DNA of 18,814 bases, taken from positions 1 through 18,814 of the forward strand of contig CAJTSY010000079.1 of assembly GCA_910578995.1 (NCBI GenBank), given 5' to 3'. The notes beneath the pieces were generated by a model. It was not told the DNA's origin. It searched no databases and saw nothing but the letters and a program-made list of their open reading frames with translations. This stretch comes from an uncultured Acetatifactor sp. GTDB lineage: Bacteria > Bacillota > Clostridia > Lachnospirales > Lachnospiraceae. Shown in pieces: positions 8,040 through 14,830 of the stretch. A program made the translations under genes and the position numbers. Positions within the stretch are counted from its first letter, which is position 1. Every line of letters starts with the position of its first letter.

Positions 8040-8055
8040 AGCCGCCTGGGCGGCT
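8040..8055. other. Perfect 7-bp stem-loop
   Basis: AGCCGCC (8040-8046), a 2-nt loop and GGCGGCT (8049-8055). No T-run follows on either strand, so it is a poor terminator candidate. It sits in a gene-free stretch (7875-8091) that otherwise shows nothing clear, apart from a short minus-strand remnant ending LTGKSIEEWLKIKGF near 7974. Confidence 0.35.
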
Positions 8056-8105
8056 GTTAGATATTGTTCAGAGATACAGCACATTTTTCGTTCACATAGA
8101 TGCAT

Positions 8106-8218
8106 AGGGGTCACGCTGGACAAGGGGAGAGGTCAAAATCGTGACCACAGGGGTCATATTCACAGCCGGAGGGGTCAGACCATTAGCCGCAGGGGTCAAA
8201 ACAGCCACAGAGGGGTCA
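8106..8218. repeat. Six AGGGGTCA boxes with 21-bp period
   Basis: Exact AGGGGTCA occurs at 8106, 8149, 8170, 8191 and 8211, with a variant AGAGGTCA at 8128. The intervals are 22, 21, 21, 21 and 20 bp. The array lies within the coding remnant at 8092-8358, where the same bases (read in reverse) encode the repeated Thr-Pro heptad. It may be only the trace of a repetitive protein linker, or a DNA-binding array embedded in a gene. Confidence 0.7.
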
Positions 8219-8284
8219 GACTTGTGACCACTGTGGCCGTCCGTAACCGCCGCTCCCGTGTTGCCTTGGTGCAGCCCCAAAATT

Positions 8285-8330
8285 AAACAAGGGATTCTAG
8301 CAACAACCAATGTGCCGGAACCCCTTGTTT
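8285..8330. repeat. 9-bp inverted repeat with 28-nt loop
   Basis: AAACAAGGG (8285-8293) is exactly complementary to CCCTTGTTT (8322-8330). It lies inside the first half of the coding remnant at 8092-8358. It could be a recombination-site arm or a chance hairpin; there is no T-run for a terminator. Confidence 0.4.
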
Positions 8331-8381
8331 TCAGCGGTTTTCCCGATATTCTGTTCATGCCCTTTGTATCAAATAAGCGGT

Positions 8382-8534
8382 CTACATTTCGGTAAAGTGG
8401 CGTATGCCCGTAAAACCGTTCTTTTCCGCATAATCCTCAAGCATTGCCTTCTGGTTGGATATGCTGTTGCTCTCGCCCTGTAACTCGTCATCATGGCTCA
8501 ACCTCTCGTATAATGCTGTTAAATCGTGACTCAT
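8382..8534 (-). pseudogene. Truncated large serine recombinase (N-terminal 50 residues)
   Basis: From ATG 8534, with AAGGAGG (8544-8550) at 9 nt, the frame reads LTALYERLSHDDELQGESNS and continues ISNQKAMLEDYAEKNGFTGI before stopping just after RHFTE. This is the start of the resolvase domain of large serine recombinases of the TnpX/TndX kind from clostridial transposons. The Ser of YERLS is the expected catalytic residue. Where the family normally goes on with a D-D-G-I-S-G-like stretch, the sequence changes abruptly and a stop follows. The rest of the protein (several hundred residues) is absent. It marks an old integration or deletion event close to the composition step near 8700. Confidence 0.85.
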
Positions 8535-8702
8535 AATCAATTTCCTCCTTTCCGCCGGTATCAGCATAAATGCTGTACTATGGCTTTTATGTATTTGTTT
8601 TGATTAAGAAGTCTTTTATATTTTATAACTCCAAAAATAAATCAATATATTTGCGGTTATAACCCGAAATACATTTCTGCAAGCTCCTTTCCACAGATAA
8701 TC

Positions 8703-8737
8703 AAAATGCAGGCGTCCTTCTTGAACACCTGCATTTT
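8703..8737 (-). terminator. Stem-loop terminator of the fructosidase operon
   Basis: Perfect 10-bp stem AAAATGCAGG (8703-8712) / CCTGCATTTT (8728-8737) with a 15-nt loop, 22 bp past the stop of the GH32 gene on the minus strand. Only four T follow, so it may be moderate in strength or work in both directions. The remaining part of the gap (8568-8702) is AT-rich and holds only a small palindrome, CAGCAT-AA-ATGCTG (8562-8575), just upstream of the recombinase SD. Confidence 0.6.
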
Positions 8738-8759
8738 GTAGGCAAAATCCCTTTCTTAT

Positions 8760-10247
8760 TCAGACCAGATCATATTTCGTCACATCCATGCTCACGGTAC
8801 CGTCCGCGATAAATGAAATACCGTCCGCTCCCTGCTCGGTGTACAGCACAACGCTCATCACCTGCTCCCCATCATTGACGAAAACTTCCGCGCTGAACCT
8901 GTCCAGTATCACCCGCAGCTTCAACTCTCCGCCCCGGTGGTTCACCTGGCTGCGGCGCTGGTGGATGATTGCCCTTCTGGATCCGGAGAATTTCCGGTCC
9001 ACCTTCAGCACCGACTCCGCCGGGCGGAAGCCCAGGGAAGTATAGCAGGATTCGTTCTGGGCAAACCGTACCGAGAATTTCCGGTACAAGTCACAGCCTT
9101 CCGCCGGATGGAGGGTCAGCTCCATGTCGATCCTGCGCCCCCTGACACCCTCCAGCCGCACCGTGCCGGAGACGGTGACGTCTGTATGGGAAACCGGGTT
9201 CGCCCGCATCTGCTCCAGTTCCCGGATGGGTTTCTGGTACAGGCGGCCGTTTCGGATGGACAGCTCCCTGGGCAGGCTCATCTGCCCGAACCATGCCTCG
9301 TCATGCTTTCTACGGTAACTGCAGGTATCCCAGTTCTGCATCCACCCGATCATCACCCTGCGTCCGTCCGGGGTGAGAATGGTCTGGGGTGCATAGAAGT
9401 CAATTCCATAGTCAATAGACTGGTCTGTCTCTTCCGTAAATTCTTCCGTCTCCCGGTCATACTCCCCTATCAGGCAGAGAGTTCCGTTGCCGTTATGGTA
9501 CTCAAAGCCGGAGGGAAGCATATCCTGGGGACTGGTAATCAGCACCCACTTCCCGTCCAGAGGGAAGAAATCCGGGCATTCCCACATTTTGCCGAAACGG
9601 TCCCGGTTCGCCGCCAGGACTTTGACATAATGCCAGTCAAAACCGTCGGGACTGGAGAAGAGCAGAATCTGCCCGCTGCCGTCCGCAGCACGGTTTCCCA
9701 CGGCACAGCGGTAGGTGCCGTCCGCTTCCTGCCACATTTTAGGATCCCGGAAATCGTACCTGCTGCTGCCCTGGGGGATGTCCTTTTCGTCCAGGACAGG
9801 ATTCTTTTCATATTTCACGTAATCCACCCCGTCCCCCACGGCAAGGCACTGGGTCTGCACCTCACTGCAGCCGCCGTTTGCCTGGCGCTCCCTCACCACT
9901 CCCGTGTACATGAGAAGCTGCCTGCCGTCGGGCAGGGTGACGGCGCTTCCGGAGAAGCATCCGTCCCTGTCCCAGGCCTCGTCAGGCGCCAGAGCCGCGG
10001 GAAGATATTCCCAGTGCAGGAGGTCGCTGCTCACCGCATGCCCCCAGTGCATGGGGCCCCATTGGGAATCATAGGGATTGTATTGGTAAAATAAATGGTA
10101 TTTCCCGTCATACCAGGAAAATCCGTTAGGATCGTTCATCCATCCGGTACGGGGAGCCAGATGAAACGCCGGCCTTTCCTCCCCCGATATCCGTTTTTCG
10201 GAAGCCTCCTCATATTTTCTCGCTTCCCGCAATGTCTGGCTTGTCAT
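8760..10247 (-). CDS. GH32 beta-fructosidase (sucrose/fructo-oligosaccharide hydrolase)
   Basis: 495 residues with the hallmark GH32 motifs: WMNDPNG at 36-42 (Asp39 nucleophile), FSGSA at 98-102, FRDPK at 166-170 (Asp168, transition-state stabiliser) and WECPDFF at 222-228 (Glu223 acid/base). The N-terminal five-bladed propeller (about 28-340) is followed by a C-terminal beta-sandwich (about 350-495). There is no signal peptide, so it acts in the cytoplasm on a sugar already imported. It cleaves terminal fructose from sucrose-like or fructan-derived oligosaccharides; the exact substrate cannot be told from sequence. ATG 10247 is preferred because AGGTGG lies 5 nt upstream; GTG 10256 is an alternative. 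It is the last gene of the transporter operon. Confidence 0.93.
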   Translation of the reverse strand: MTSQTLREARKYEEASEKRISGEERPAFHLAPRTGWMNDPNGFSWYDGKYHLFYQYNPYDSQWGPMHWGHAVSSDLLHWEYLPAALAPDEAWDRDGCFSGSAVTLPDGRQLLMYTGVVRERQANGGCSEVQTQCLAVGDGVDYVKYEKNPVLDEKDIPQGSSRYDFRDPKMWQEADGTYRCAVGNRAADGSGQILLFSSPDGFDWHYVKVLAANRDRFGKMWECPDFFPLDGKWVLITSPQDMLPSGFEYHNGNGTLCLIGEYDRETEEFTEETDQSIDYGIDFYAPQTILTPDGRRVMIGWMQNWDTCSYRRKHDEAWFGQMSLPRELSIRNGRLYQKPIRELEQMRANPVSHTDVTVSGTVRLEGVRGRRIDMELTLHPAEGCDLYRKFSVRFAQNESCYTSLGFRPAESVLKVDRKFSGSRRAIIHQRRSQVNHRGGELKLRVILDRFSAEVFVNDGEQVMSVVLYTEQGADGISFIADGTVSMDVTKYDLV

Positions 10248-10301
10248 AACTGCCACCTGCCTTTTCTAATCCTATTCCTCGGTCCAAGCTTTCTTTCTGT
10301 T

Positions 10302-10359
10302 TTCCATTGCCCCCGGCGCACGGCCTGCTATTCCATTGCCCCCGGCATGCGGCTTGTTA
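10302..10359. repeat. 29-bp tandem direct repeat, two copies
   Basis: Two adjacent units (10302-10330 and 10331-10359) beginning TTCCATTGCCCCCGGC share 24 of 29 bases. They fill about half of the 126-bp gap between the binding-protein and fructosidase genes. On the transcribed (minus) strand each unit contains GGGGGCAATGG, an SD-like G-run followed by ATG-like bases in the leader of the fructosidase gene. Confidence 0.75.
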
Positions 10360-10373
10360 ACCGCCTAATGATA

Positions 10374-12044
10374 TCAGTCCGCAAAGTAGGCATCCAGATA
10401 TTTCTGGAACAGCGCCAGATAATCCTGCAGCCCGTATGCGTCCAGGGACTTCAGGTACTCGTCCCACTGCTCATCCACACCGCCGTCCCTGATCCACTCG
10501 GACTTCTTGGCGCGGACTGTCTTCTCGATATCCGCCTGCAGATCGGACAGCTTCTTTACGTCCTCCTGGCTCATGAACACGTTGGGATAGACATAATTCC
10601 GGGTCATATAGGGCGTGTAAAATTCCTCAATCCAGTCCAGGCGGTACTGGGCGTCATCCGGGCAGGTCACATATACGCCGTAATATTCGTCCAGGATGGC
10701 GAGCGGGCCGCCTACGCATTCCGCCTCTCTTACCTCTACAGGGGATGCACCTTCCAGGGGCGCGTGCTGAAGCATGTCTTCGCCGGCGTCATTTTTTCCA
10801 AGGACAAAGATATCGAATTCGTCATCTTCGCCGTAGGTTCCCCAGTTGTTCTGGGGCGACTGGAACGGGGCATACATCTGGTCAAGCCATGCACAGACCA
10901 AAGCAGGTTTCTGCGCAACCGCGGTTACCACACAGCGTCCCCTGTCATATCCGCTGGTAAAAGAGCCGTTCTGGGGTGTTAAAATTCTCTGTCCGTCCTT
11001 CTCCAGGGGAGGCAGGGGGACGAAATCTTCTACATTGTCAATGTTCGCCACATCCCAGCTGAAGCATACGCCGTAGCGATGGGCCTTGCCCTTTGCAACA
11101 TACTGTGACCACTCATGGGTATAGCACTCGGGATCGATGAGCCCCTGCTCAGCCAGGGAATGCAGCCACTTGATTCCTTCTTTAAATCCTTCCATACCGG
11201 CAGTAAAGATAACTTCCTTGTCGTCCGTGACAGCGATATGCCGTCCCCTGTCGGGATCGCCGTAGCCCTCGCCGAAGCTGTTGATGAGAATACTGGGATC
11301 CTGGTCGCCATCGTTTACGATACAGGACATGGGAATGATATCCCCCTCAATCCCGAAATCCGCCTGGAGCTTTGCCGCATTGTCCCTGAAAGCCACCAGC
11401 GCCGCCTCGAACTCCTCCACGGTCTGCGGTATGTCCAGTCCCAGGTCGTCAAGCCATTTCTTGTTAATAAAGCTCATGTTTCCCACTGTCTGGATGGCAG
11501 TTTTGTTGGCGCCAAGCTGCTCGATCCAGGGAAGGGAATAAATATGTCCGTCTGAGGCAGTGGTCATTTTACGGTATTCCGGATATTTGTCAAACACCGC
11601 TTTCAGATTGGGCATATAAGCGTCAATATACTCCTCCAGGGGAATGATGACCTTCTGTTCCGCGAACCGCAGCAGGTCGTTCTCGCCGAAGCCCGCCGTA
11701 AAGATGAAGTCAGTCAGGGAACCGGGATCCGCCATGATCGTCTGAATCTTCTCCCCCCACTGGTTGCTCGGAATGGCGTTCCACTCCACATGGAGGTTGG
11801 TCTTCTCCTCCAGGCGTTTGAAAATGGTGCGGTTATTGGGATCCGCCTCCGTGTTGGCAGGGTAGCTGATCAGCCCCGTCAGGGTCGTGCCGTCGGGCTG
11901 CGGAAACTGCAGCTCCGCTTCCTCCATGGGCTTGAATGTGCCGTCGTTGAGCTCCACCTTGGGGCCGCCGCAGGCCGTCAGGGACAGGGCAGCGCCTGCT
12001 GCCAGAATCGCCGTCGTTATCTGTTTCCAATATCTTTTTCTCAT
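10374..12044 (-). CDS. Sugar ABC transporter solute-binding lipoprotein (LplA type)
   Basis: 556 residues from ATG 12044, with AAGGAG at 5 nt. A longer frame continues upstream but overlaps the permease gene and lacks any signal. The N-terminus is a lipoprotein signal: basic start, hydrophobic core AILAAGAALS and lipobox LTAC with Cys25. The mature protein shows the pattern of large solute-binding proteins (family 1): LEEKTNLHVEW near 80, TDFIFTAGF near 112, NKKWLDDLGLDIPQTVEEFE near 195. It would capture an oligosaccharide outside the cell and deliver it to the two permeases. The length of about 550 residues fits the LplA/YtcQ group. It lies 254 bp after the upstream permease gene, a gap containing strong hairpins that may set its expression level. 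Confidence 0.92.
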   Translation of the reverse strand: MRKRYWKQITTAILAAGAALSLTACGGPKVELNDGTFKPMEEAELQFPQPDGTTLTGLISYPANTEADPNNRTIFKRLEEKTNLHVEWNAIPSNQWGEKIQTIMADPGSLTDFIFTAGFGENDLLRFAEQKVIIPLEEYIDAYMPNLKAVFDKYPEYRKMTTASDGHIYSLPWIEQLGANKTAIQTVGNMSFINKKWLDDLGLDIPQTVEEFEAALVAFRDNAAKLQADFGIEGDIIPMSCIVNDGDQDPSILINSFGEGYGDPDRGRHIAVTDDKEVIFTAGMEGFKEGIKWLHSLAEQGLIDPECYTHEWSQYVAKGKAHRYGVCFSWDVANIDNVEDFVPLPPLEKDGQRILTPQNGSFTSGYDRGRCVVTAVAQKPALVCAWLDQMYAPFQSPQNNWGTYGEDDEFDIFVLGKNDAGEDMLQHAPLEGASPVEVREAECVGGPLAILDEYYGVYVTCPDDAQYRLDWIEEFYTPYMTRNYVYPNVFMSQEDVKKLSDLQADIEKTVRAKKSEWIRDGGVDEQWDEYLKSLDAYGLQDYLALFQKYLDAYFAD

Positions 12045-12057
12045 TTTATCTCCTTCC

Positions 12058-12090
12058 GCCGCTTTGGGCAAGCGGCATTTTTTTATTTTT
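12058..12090 (+). terminator. Terminator-like hairpin in antisense orientation
   Basis: GCCGCTT (12058-12064) and AAGCGGC (12070-12076) form a perfect 7-bp stem with a 5-nt loop. On the plus strand it is followed by A and then T7, A, T5 (12078-12090), the shape of an intrinsic terminator. It would stop transcripts running antisense to the operon. On the minus strand the same stem sits directly before the SD of the binding-protein gene and could protect or expose it. Confidence 0.5.
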
Positions 12091-12169
12091 GAACAACCTT
12101 TTCTGTAAATCCGGCATAACCCGGGAATTGCCGAAAAACTTCCGATACAGCCTGTTAAAAGCCGCGCCT

Positions 12170-12216
12170 GGAAGAATGCCTGCTCAAAGTGAATATCATT
12201 CACTTGGCATTCTTCC
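12170..12216 (-). other. Compound hairpin in the leader of the binding-protein gene
   Basis: Outer arms GGAAGAATGCC (12170-12180) and GGCATTCTTCC (12206-12216) are perfectly complementary over 11 bp. Nested inside are AAGTGAAT (12187-12194) and ATTCACTT (12198-12205), perfect over 8 bp with a 3-nt loop. It follows the hairpin repeat at 12213-12300 in the transcript. Such structures between a permease gene and a binding-protein gene typically block 3' decay or give separate mRNA ends (inference). Confidence 0.7.
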
Positions 12217-12300
12217 ATGTGAGATTTAGAATTTCTTAGCAGGCGTACTAAAGATGTGGACTTCGCCCCTCCTGGCCGCTTAGAAATTCTTCTCACATTT
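12213..12300 (-). repeat. 88-bp hairpin repeat, copy 1
   Basis: An imperfect stem-loop beginning at the stop codon of the second permease gene. The arms ATGTGAGA...AATTTCTTAGC and GCTTAGAAATT...TCTCACAT pair over about 25 bp with one mismatch and small bulges. A diverged but ungapped copy is at 14632-14719. Nothing in it codes for protein. It occupies most of the gap 12217-12298 between the permease and binding-protein genes. Confidence 0.65.
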
Positions 12301-13195
12301 AGCCCTTGACAGACCCCACCATAATCCCGCTGTCGAAATACTTCTGGAAGAAAGGATACATCACCAGCAGCGGCAGACTGGATACAATAATGGTGGCATA
12401 TTTCAGCAGCTCTGCCAGCTGCGCCCGCTCCGCCGTGCTCTGCATATCCGAAATCATGCCCGATTCCGGCTTGTTCTGAATCAGAATCGCCCTGAGCACC
12501 ACCTGAAGGGGCTGCTTCGCCGTGTCGTCCAGATAAATCAATGCGTCGAAATAACTGTTCCACATGCCCACGAACTGCCACAAAGCCAGTACCGCAATCA
12601 CAGGCGTGCACACCGGGAGCAGTATCATAAAGAAGAACCGCATCTCGTTTGCCCCGTCCACATCCGCCGCCTCCCGCAGCTCCGAGGGAATGCCCTGGTA
12701 ATAGGTTCTTGCGATAATCATGTTCCAGACGCTGAAGGCCCCCGGAATCACGATGGCCCATATGGTGTTCTTCATACCAAGGTTGTTAATCAGCAGGTAG
12801 GTGGGAATCAGCCCGCCGCCGAAGAACATGGTAATCACGAAAATCACATTGAAAAAGCCCCTTCCCCTGAAATCCGGCCTGGACATGGGGTATGCCGCCA
12901 ACAGGGTGATGAAGACGGAAATCACCGTAAACACCACGGAATACACCACCGCATTTTTAAACCCGATCCAGATCTGCGCATTGCTGAAGACTCTCTCATA
13001 CGCCGTAGCCGTCCATTTGCTGAAATCAAAGGTCAGCCCCTTGTTCTGCAAGGTGATGGGATCCATGAAGGAACCCACTACTATGTAAATCATGGGAATG
13101 ATAATCGCCACCACGAAGAGCCCCAGAAGTATGTAGCCTGTCATAAGCAGCGCCTTGTCCTGTAAGGAATACCTGAAAAATTTTTTCTTTTTCAT
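12299..13195 (-). CDS. Carbohydrate ABC transporter permease (LplC/YtcP type)
   Basis: 298 residues. Six hydrophobic segments (about 15-42, 83-103, 114-135, 143-163, 195-215 and 262-283). The EAA motif REAADVDGANEMRFFFMILL (174-193) that contacts the ATPase is intact. The N-terminus is basic (KKKKFF), placed in the cytoplasm. ATG 13195 is chosen over GTG 13198 because AGGAG lies 8 nt upstream. It forms a heterodimeric channel with the permease encoded 75 bp upstream. No ATPase gene is in the operon, as usual for this family, which relies on a shared MsmX-like ATPase (family knowledge). Confidence 0.93.
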   Translation of the reverse strand: MKKKKFFRYSLQDKALLMTGYILLGLFVVAIIIPMIYIVVGSFMDPITLQNKGLTFDFSKWTATAYERVFSNAQIWIGFKNAVVYSVVFTVISVFITLLAAYPMSRPDFRGRGFFNVIFVITMFFGGGLIPTYLLINNLGMKNTIWAIVIPGAFSVWNMIIARTYYQGIPSELREAADVDGANEMRFFFMILLPVCTPVIAVLALWQFVGMWNSYFDALIYLDDTAKQPLQVVLRAILIQNKPESGMISDMQSTAERAQLAELLKYATIIVSSLPLLVMYPFFQKYFDSGIMVGSVKG

Positions 13196-13270
13196 CACTT
13201 ATTCTCCTGTTCCTGTTCCATATCCGCCCATACCACGCCAATGCTCCGGCATAGGCTTTCCGGTCGCATG

Positions 13271-14221
13271 TTATAACCCTTTCCCTTCGTTCATCCTGGC
13301 CACAATCTTGTTCACCGCGACTAACAGGATAACGTTGATTACCGTATTAAAAAGCCCAACCGCCGTGGAGAAGCCGTAATCGCCGTCCAGAAGGCCTTTC
13401 TTATACACATAGGTGGCAATGATCTCCGAAGAGCGCATGTTCAGGTCGGTCTGCAGCGCATATGCTTTCTCAAATCCCACGCTCATGATATTGCCTGCCG
13501 ACATGATGAACTGGATGATCACCACGTCCTTGATGGCCGGCCATTCCACGGCCTTAATCTGCTGAAAAATATTGGCGCCGTCGATGATGGCCGCCTCCTT
13601 CAGCTCCGCACTGGCATTGGACAGGGCCGCGGTGTACATGATGGAACCCCAGCCTGCCCCCTGCCAGATACCGCTGGCGATGTAAATGGTACGGAACGCC
13701 TCCGGCATGGTCATGAAGTCGGTGGAGGTACCCAGAAGCATGTTCAGGGGGCCTGTGACGGATAACAGGATCCTCACGATACCGCAGAGTACAATGACCG
13801 AGATGAAATTCGGCATATACAGCACCAGCTGAATCTTCTGCTTGATCCCGGTCCGCTCCACCCGGTTCAGCAGAAACGCCAGGATGATGGGGATGGGGAA
13901 GCCCCACAGCAGGCCGTAGATGCTGAGCTTCAGGGTATTGGCCAGATAACTCATAAAATCAGGGGATGACAGGAATCTCTCAAAATGGGAGAAGCCCACC
14001 CACGGACTGTCCAGCAGCCCCTGAATCGGATTGTAGTTCTCAAAGGCTATGAGGATGCCGCCCATGGGAATGTACCGGAAAATAATCGTCAGTGCCAGGG
14101 CCGGCAGCAGGAAGATCACATACAGCTGCCAATGCTGCTTCATATAGAGAAGAGTTCCCTTAAACCCCCCCTTGCCCTTACCGCCGTTCCACGGAGGAAG
14201 CGCTTTCGCACTTGTTTTCAT
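13271..14221 (-). CDS. Carbohydrate ABC transporter permease (LplB type)
   Basis: 316 residues with a basic N-terminus and about six membrane helices (about 32-56, 95-118, 132-153, 178-200, 230-250, 283-305). The EAA loop is ELKEAAIIDGANIFQQIKAV (206-225). It contains FRYIPMGGILIAFENYNPIQ, a stretch characteristic of LplB-type permeases. It is the first gene of the operon, with AAAGGAG 6 nt before the ATG and the promoter at 14346-14374. It pairs with the LplC-type permease to carry the sugar delivered by the lipoprotein. Confidence 0.93.
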   Translation of the reverse strand: MKTSAKALPPWNGGKGKGGFKGTLLYMKQHWQLYVIFLLPALALTIIFRYIPMGGILIAFENYNPIQGLLDSPWVGFSHFERFLSSPDFMSYLANTLKLSIYGLLWGFPIPIILAFLLNRVERTGIKQKIQLVLYMPNFISVIVLCGIVRILLSVTGPLNMLLGTSTDFMTMPEAFRTIYIASGIWQGAGWGSIMYTAALSNASAELKEAAIIDGANIFQQIKAVEWPAIKDVVIIQFIMSAGNIMSVGFEKAYALQTDLNMRSSEIIATYVYKKGLLDGDYGFSTAVGLFNTVINVILLVAVNKIVARMNEGKGL

Positions 14222-14243
14222 AATGTTCTCCTTTCCTCTCCGG

Positions 14244-14544
14244 TTTTACATTTTTGCACCTTTATAGGCTTATAGGCTCTTTCTTCCCTCCCTCCACTCC
14301 CGATTTGTGCATTTGTAAAACCTTCGTTCGTGTTTTTGTAAATACACAATAACATGTTTTTTACATTTAGTCAACAGTATTTTTTACATTTTGCACATAT
14401 TTTTTTATTTTAGTTTTACATTTGCCCAGTATCCACGATTTGCTGTTCCATTTTTATTCTCATTTTACACAACGGGTCCCGAATTCAAGATTCCGCCGGG
14501 TCAATTGACAGTAAATTTTTTCTGTAAAACAAATTTTTACATTT
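14244..14544. promoter_or_regulatory. Array of TTTTACATTT boxes, likely repressor operators
   Basis: Five exact copies of TTTTACATTT on the plus strand start at 14244, 14359, 14382, 14414 and 14535. Related inverted copies (TGTAAAA) lie at 14314-14320 and 14523-14529, and a partial one at 14463. Several copies continue into GCAC (TTTTACATTTTTGCAC at 14244, TTTTACATTTTGCAC at 14382). The copy at 14359 fills the spacer of the minus-strand promoter; the copy at 14535 overlaps the -35 of the plus-strand promoter. TGTAAAA-N5-TTTTACA (14523-14541) is a perfect inverted repeat. CCGATTTGTGCATT also occurs twice (14300 and 14553). The regulator is probably the adjacent LacI-family protein (inference). 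Confidence 0.65.
14346..14374 (-). promoter_or_regulatory. Sigma-A promoter of the sugar transporter-fructosidase operon
   Basis: On the minus strand, TTGACT (14369-14374), a 17-nt spacer and TATTGT (14346-14351), about 125 bp before the first permease start. The spacer contains a TGTAAAA box, so a bound repressor would block polymerase directly. Confidence 0.7.
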
Positions 14545-14571
14545 GACACATTCCGATTTGTGCATTATAAT
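14543..14571 (+). promoter_or_regulatory. Perfect-consensus sigma-A promoter for the LacI-family gene
   Basis: TTGACA (14543-14548), a 17-nt spacer and TATAAT (14566-14571). The upstream TTTTACATTT box overlaps the -35 by two bases, which allows autoregulation. The distance to the start codon implies a leader of about 370 nt. Confidence 0.85.
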
Positions 14572-14631
14572 AAATGTATTGGGACACACATTACGCCGGA
14601 CTTTACGCAAGGGTATCAGCCCTGCTCCTGT

Positions 14632-14719
14632 TTCCATGTAAGATTCCGTATTTCCCGGCAGGCGCACCAGAAAGGCAGGCTATGCCCCTTCCGGCCGCTT
14701 GGGAATTTTTCTAAAATGA
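14632..14719 (+). repeat. 88-bp hairpin repeat, copy 2
   Basis: Aligns without gaps to 12213-12300, sharing TTCCATGT, AGATT, GGCAGGCG-like, GCCCCT and GGCCGCTT blocks (roughly two thirds identical by eye). The same stem can form: where copy 1 has a T-A pair, copy 2 has C-G, and two other A/T pairs become G-T wobbles. It lies in the long leader of the LacI-family gene. No coding potential was seen. Confidence 0.6.
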
Positions 14720-14830
14720 AGAACCGGTGCCGCAGAAGTGCCGGCCCGGACAGATTTCAGGCTTGTGGCAGAAAGACCGTCAGACAGACGCAGGAACCCT
14801 CCGGCTTCCCGGCAATATGAGCGGCAAAAG

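Larger units (their letters stand above)
8092..8358 (-). pseudogene. Coding remnant with a TP-containing heptad linker
   Basis: An 88-codon frame whose C-terminal half has threonine-proline or aspartate-proline every 7-8 residues (SDP, LTP, LTP, MTP, LTSP, RDP). Linkers of this type, with a repeated TP every seven residues, occur in winged-helix replication proteins of clostridial mobile elements (general knowledge, not verified for this sequence). There is no SD before its ATG and no domain in the first half. It begins 24 bp after the end of the recombinase remnant. I treat it as a rearranged fragment rather than a working gene. Confidence 0.35.
1440..8575. mobile_element. Decayed mobile or integrated region (boundaries approximate)
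   Basis: Grouping of features, not a defined element. The stretch contains a long inverted-repeat element, a gene with two frameshifts, repeats like insertion-sequence ends at 2422-2530 and 7465-7491, iteron-like DNA, a coding remnant with heptad repeats and the truncated start of a large serine recombinase. Base composition is mixed and clearly lower in GC than the region right of about 8740. No intact integrase, relaxase or secretion gene is present. The remnants resemble cargo and debris of clostridial integrative elements (inference); both real ends are undetermined. Confidence 0.4.

Noticed and set aside
7792..8060. Two 66-codon frames over the iteron-like array
   Set aside because: They are read through the repeats themselves and have neither SD nor recognisable domain.
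8937..10094. Long open frame of 385 codons on the plus strand
   Set aside because: Lies entirely opposite the GH32 gene, whose catalytic motifs are certain; GC-rich coding DNA leaves the opposite frame open. No SD or recognisable domain.
10095..10982. 295-codon plus-strand frame spanning two minus-strand genes
   Set aside because: It crosses the GH32-binding-protein junction and its repeats; an antisense shadow.
12045..12761. Upstream extension of the binding-protein frame by 239 codons
   Set aside because: Overlaps the permease gene in another frame and runs through the hairpin gap; the lipoprotein signal and SD place the true start at 12044.
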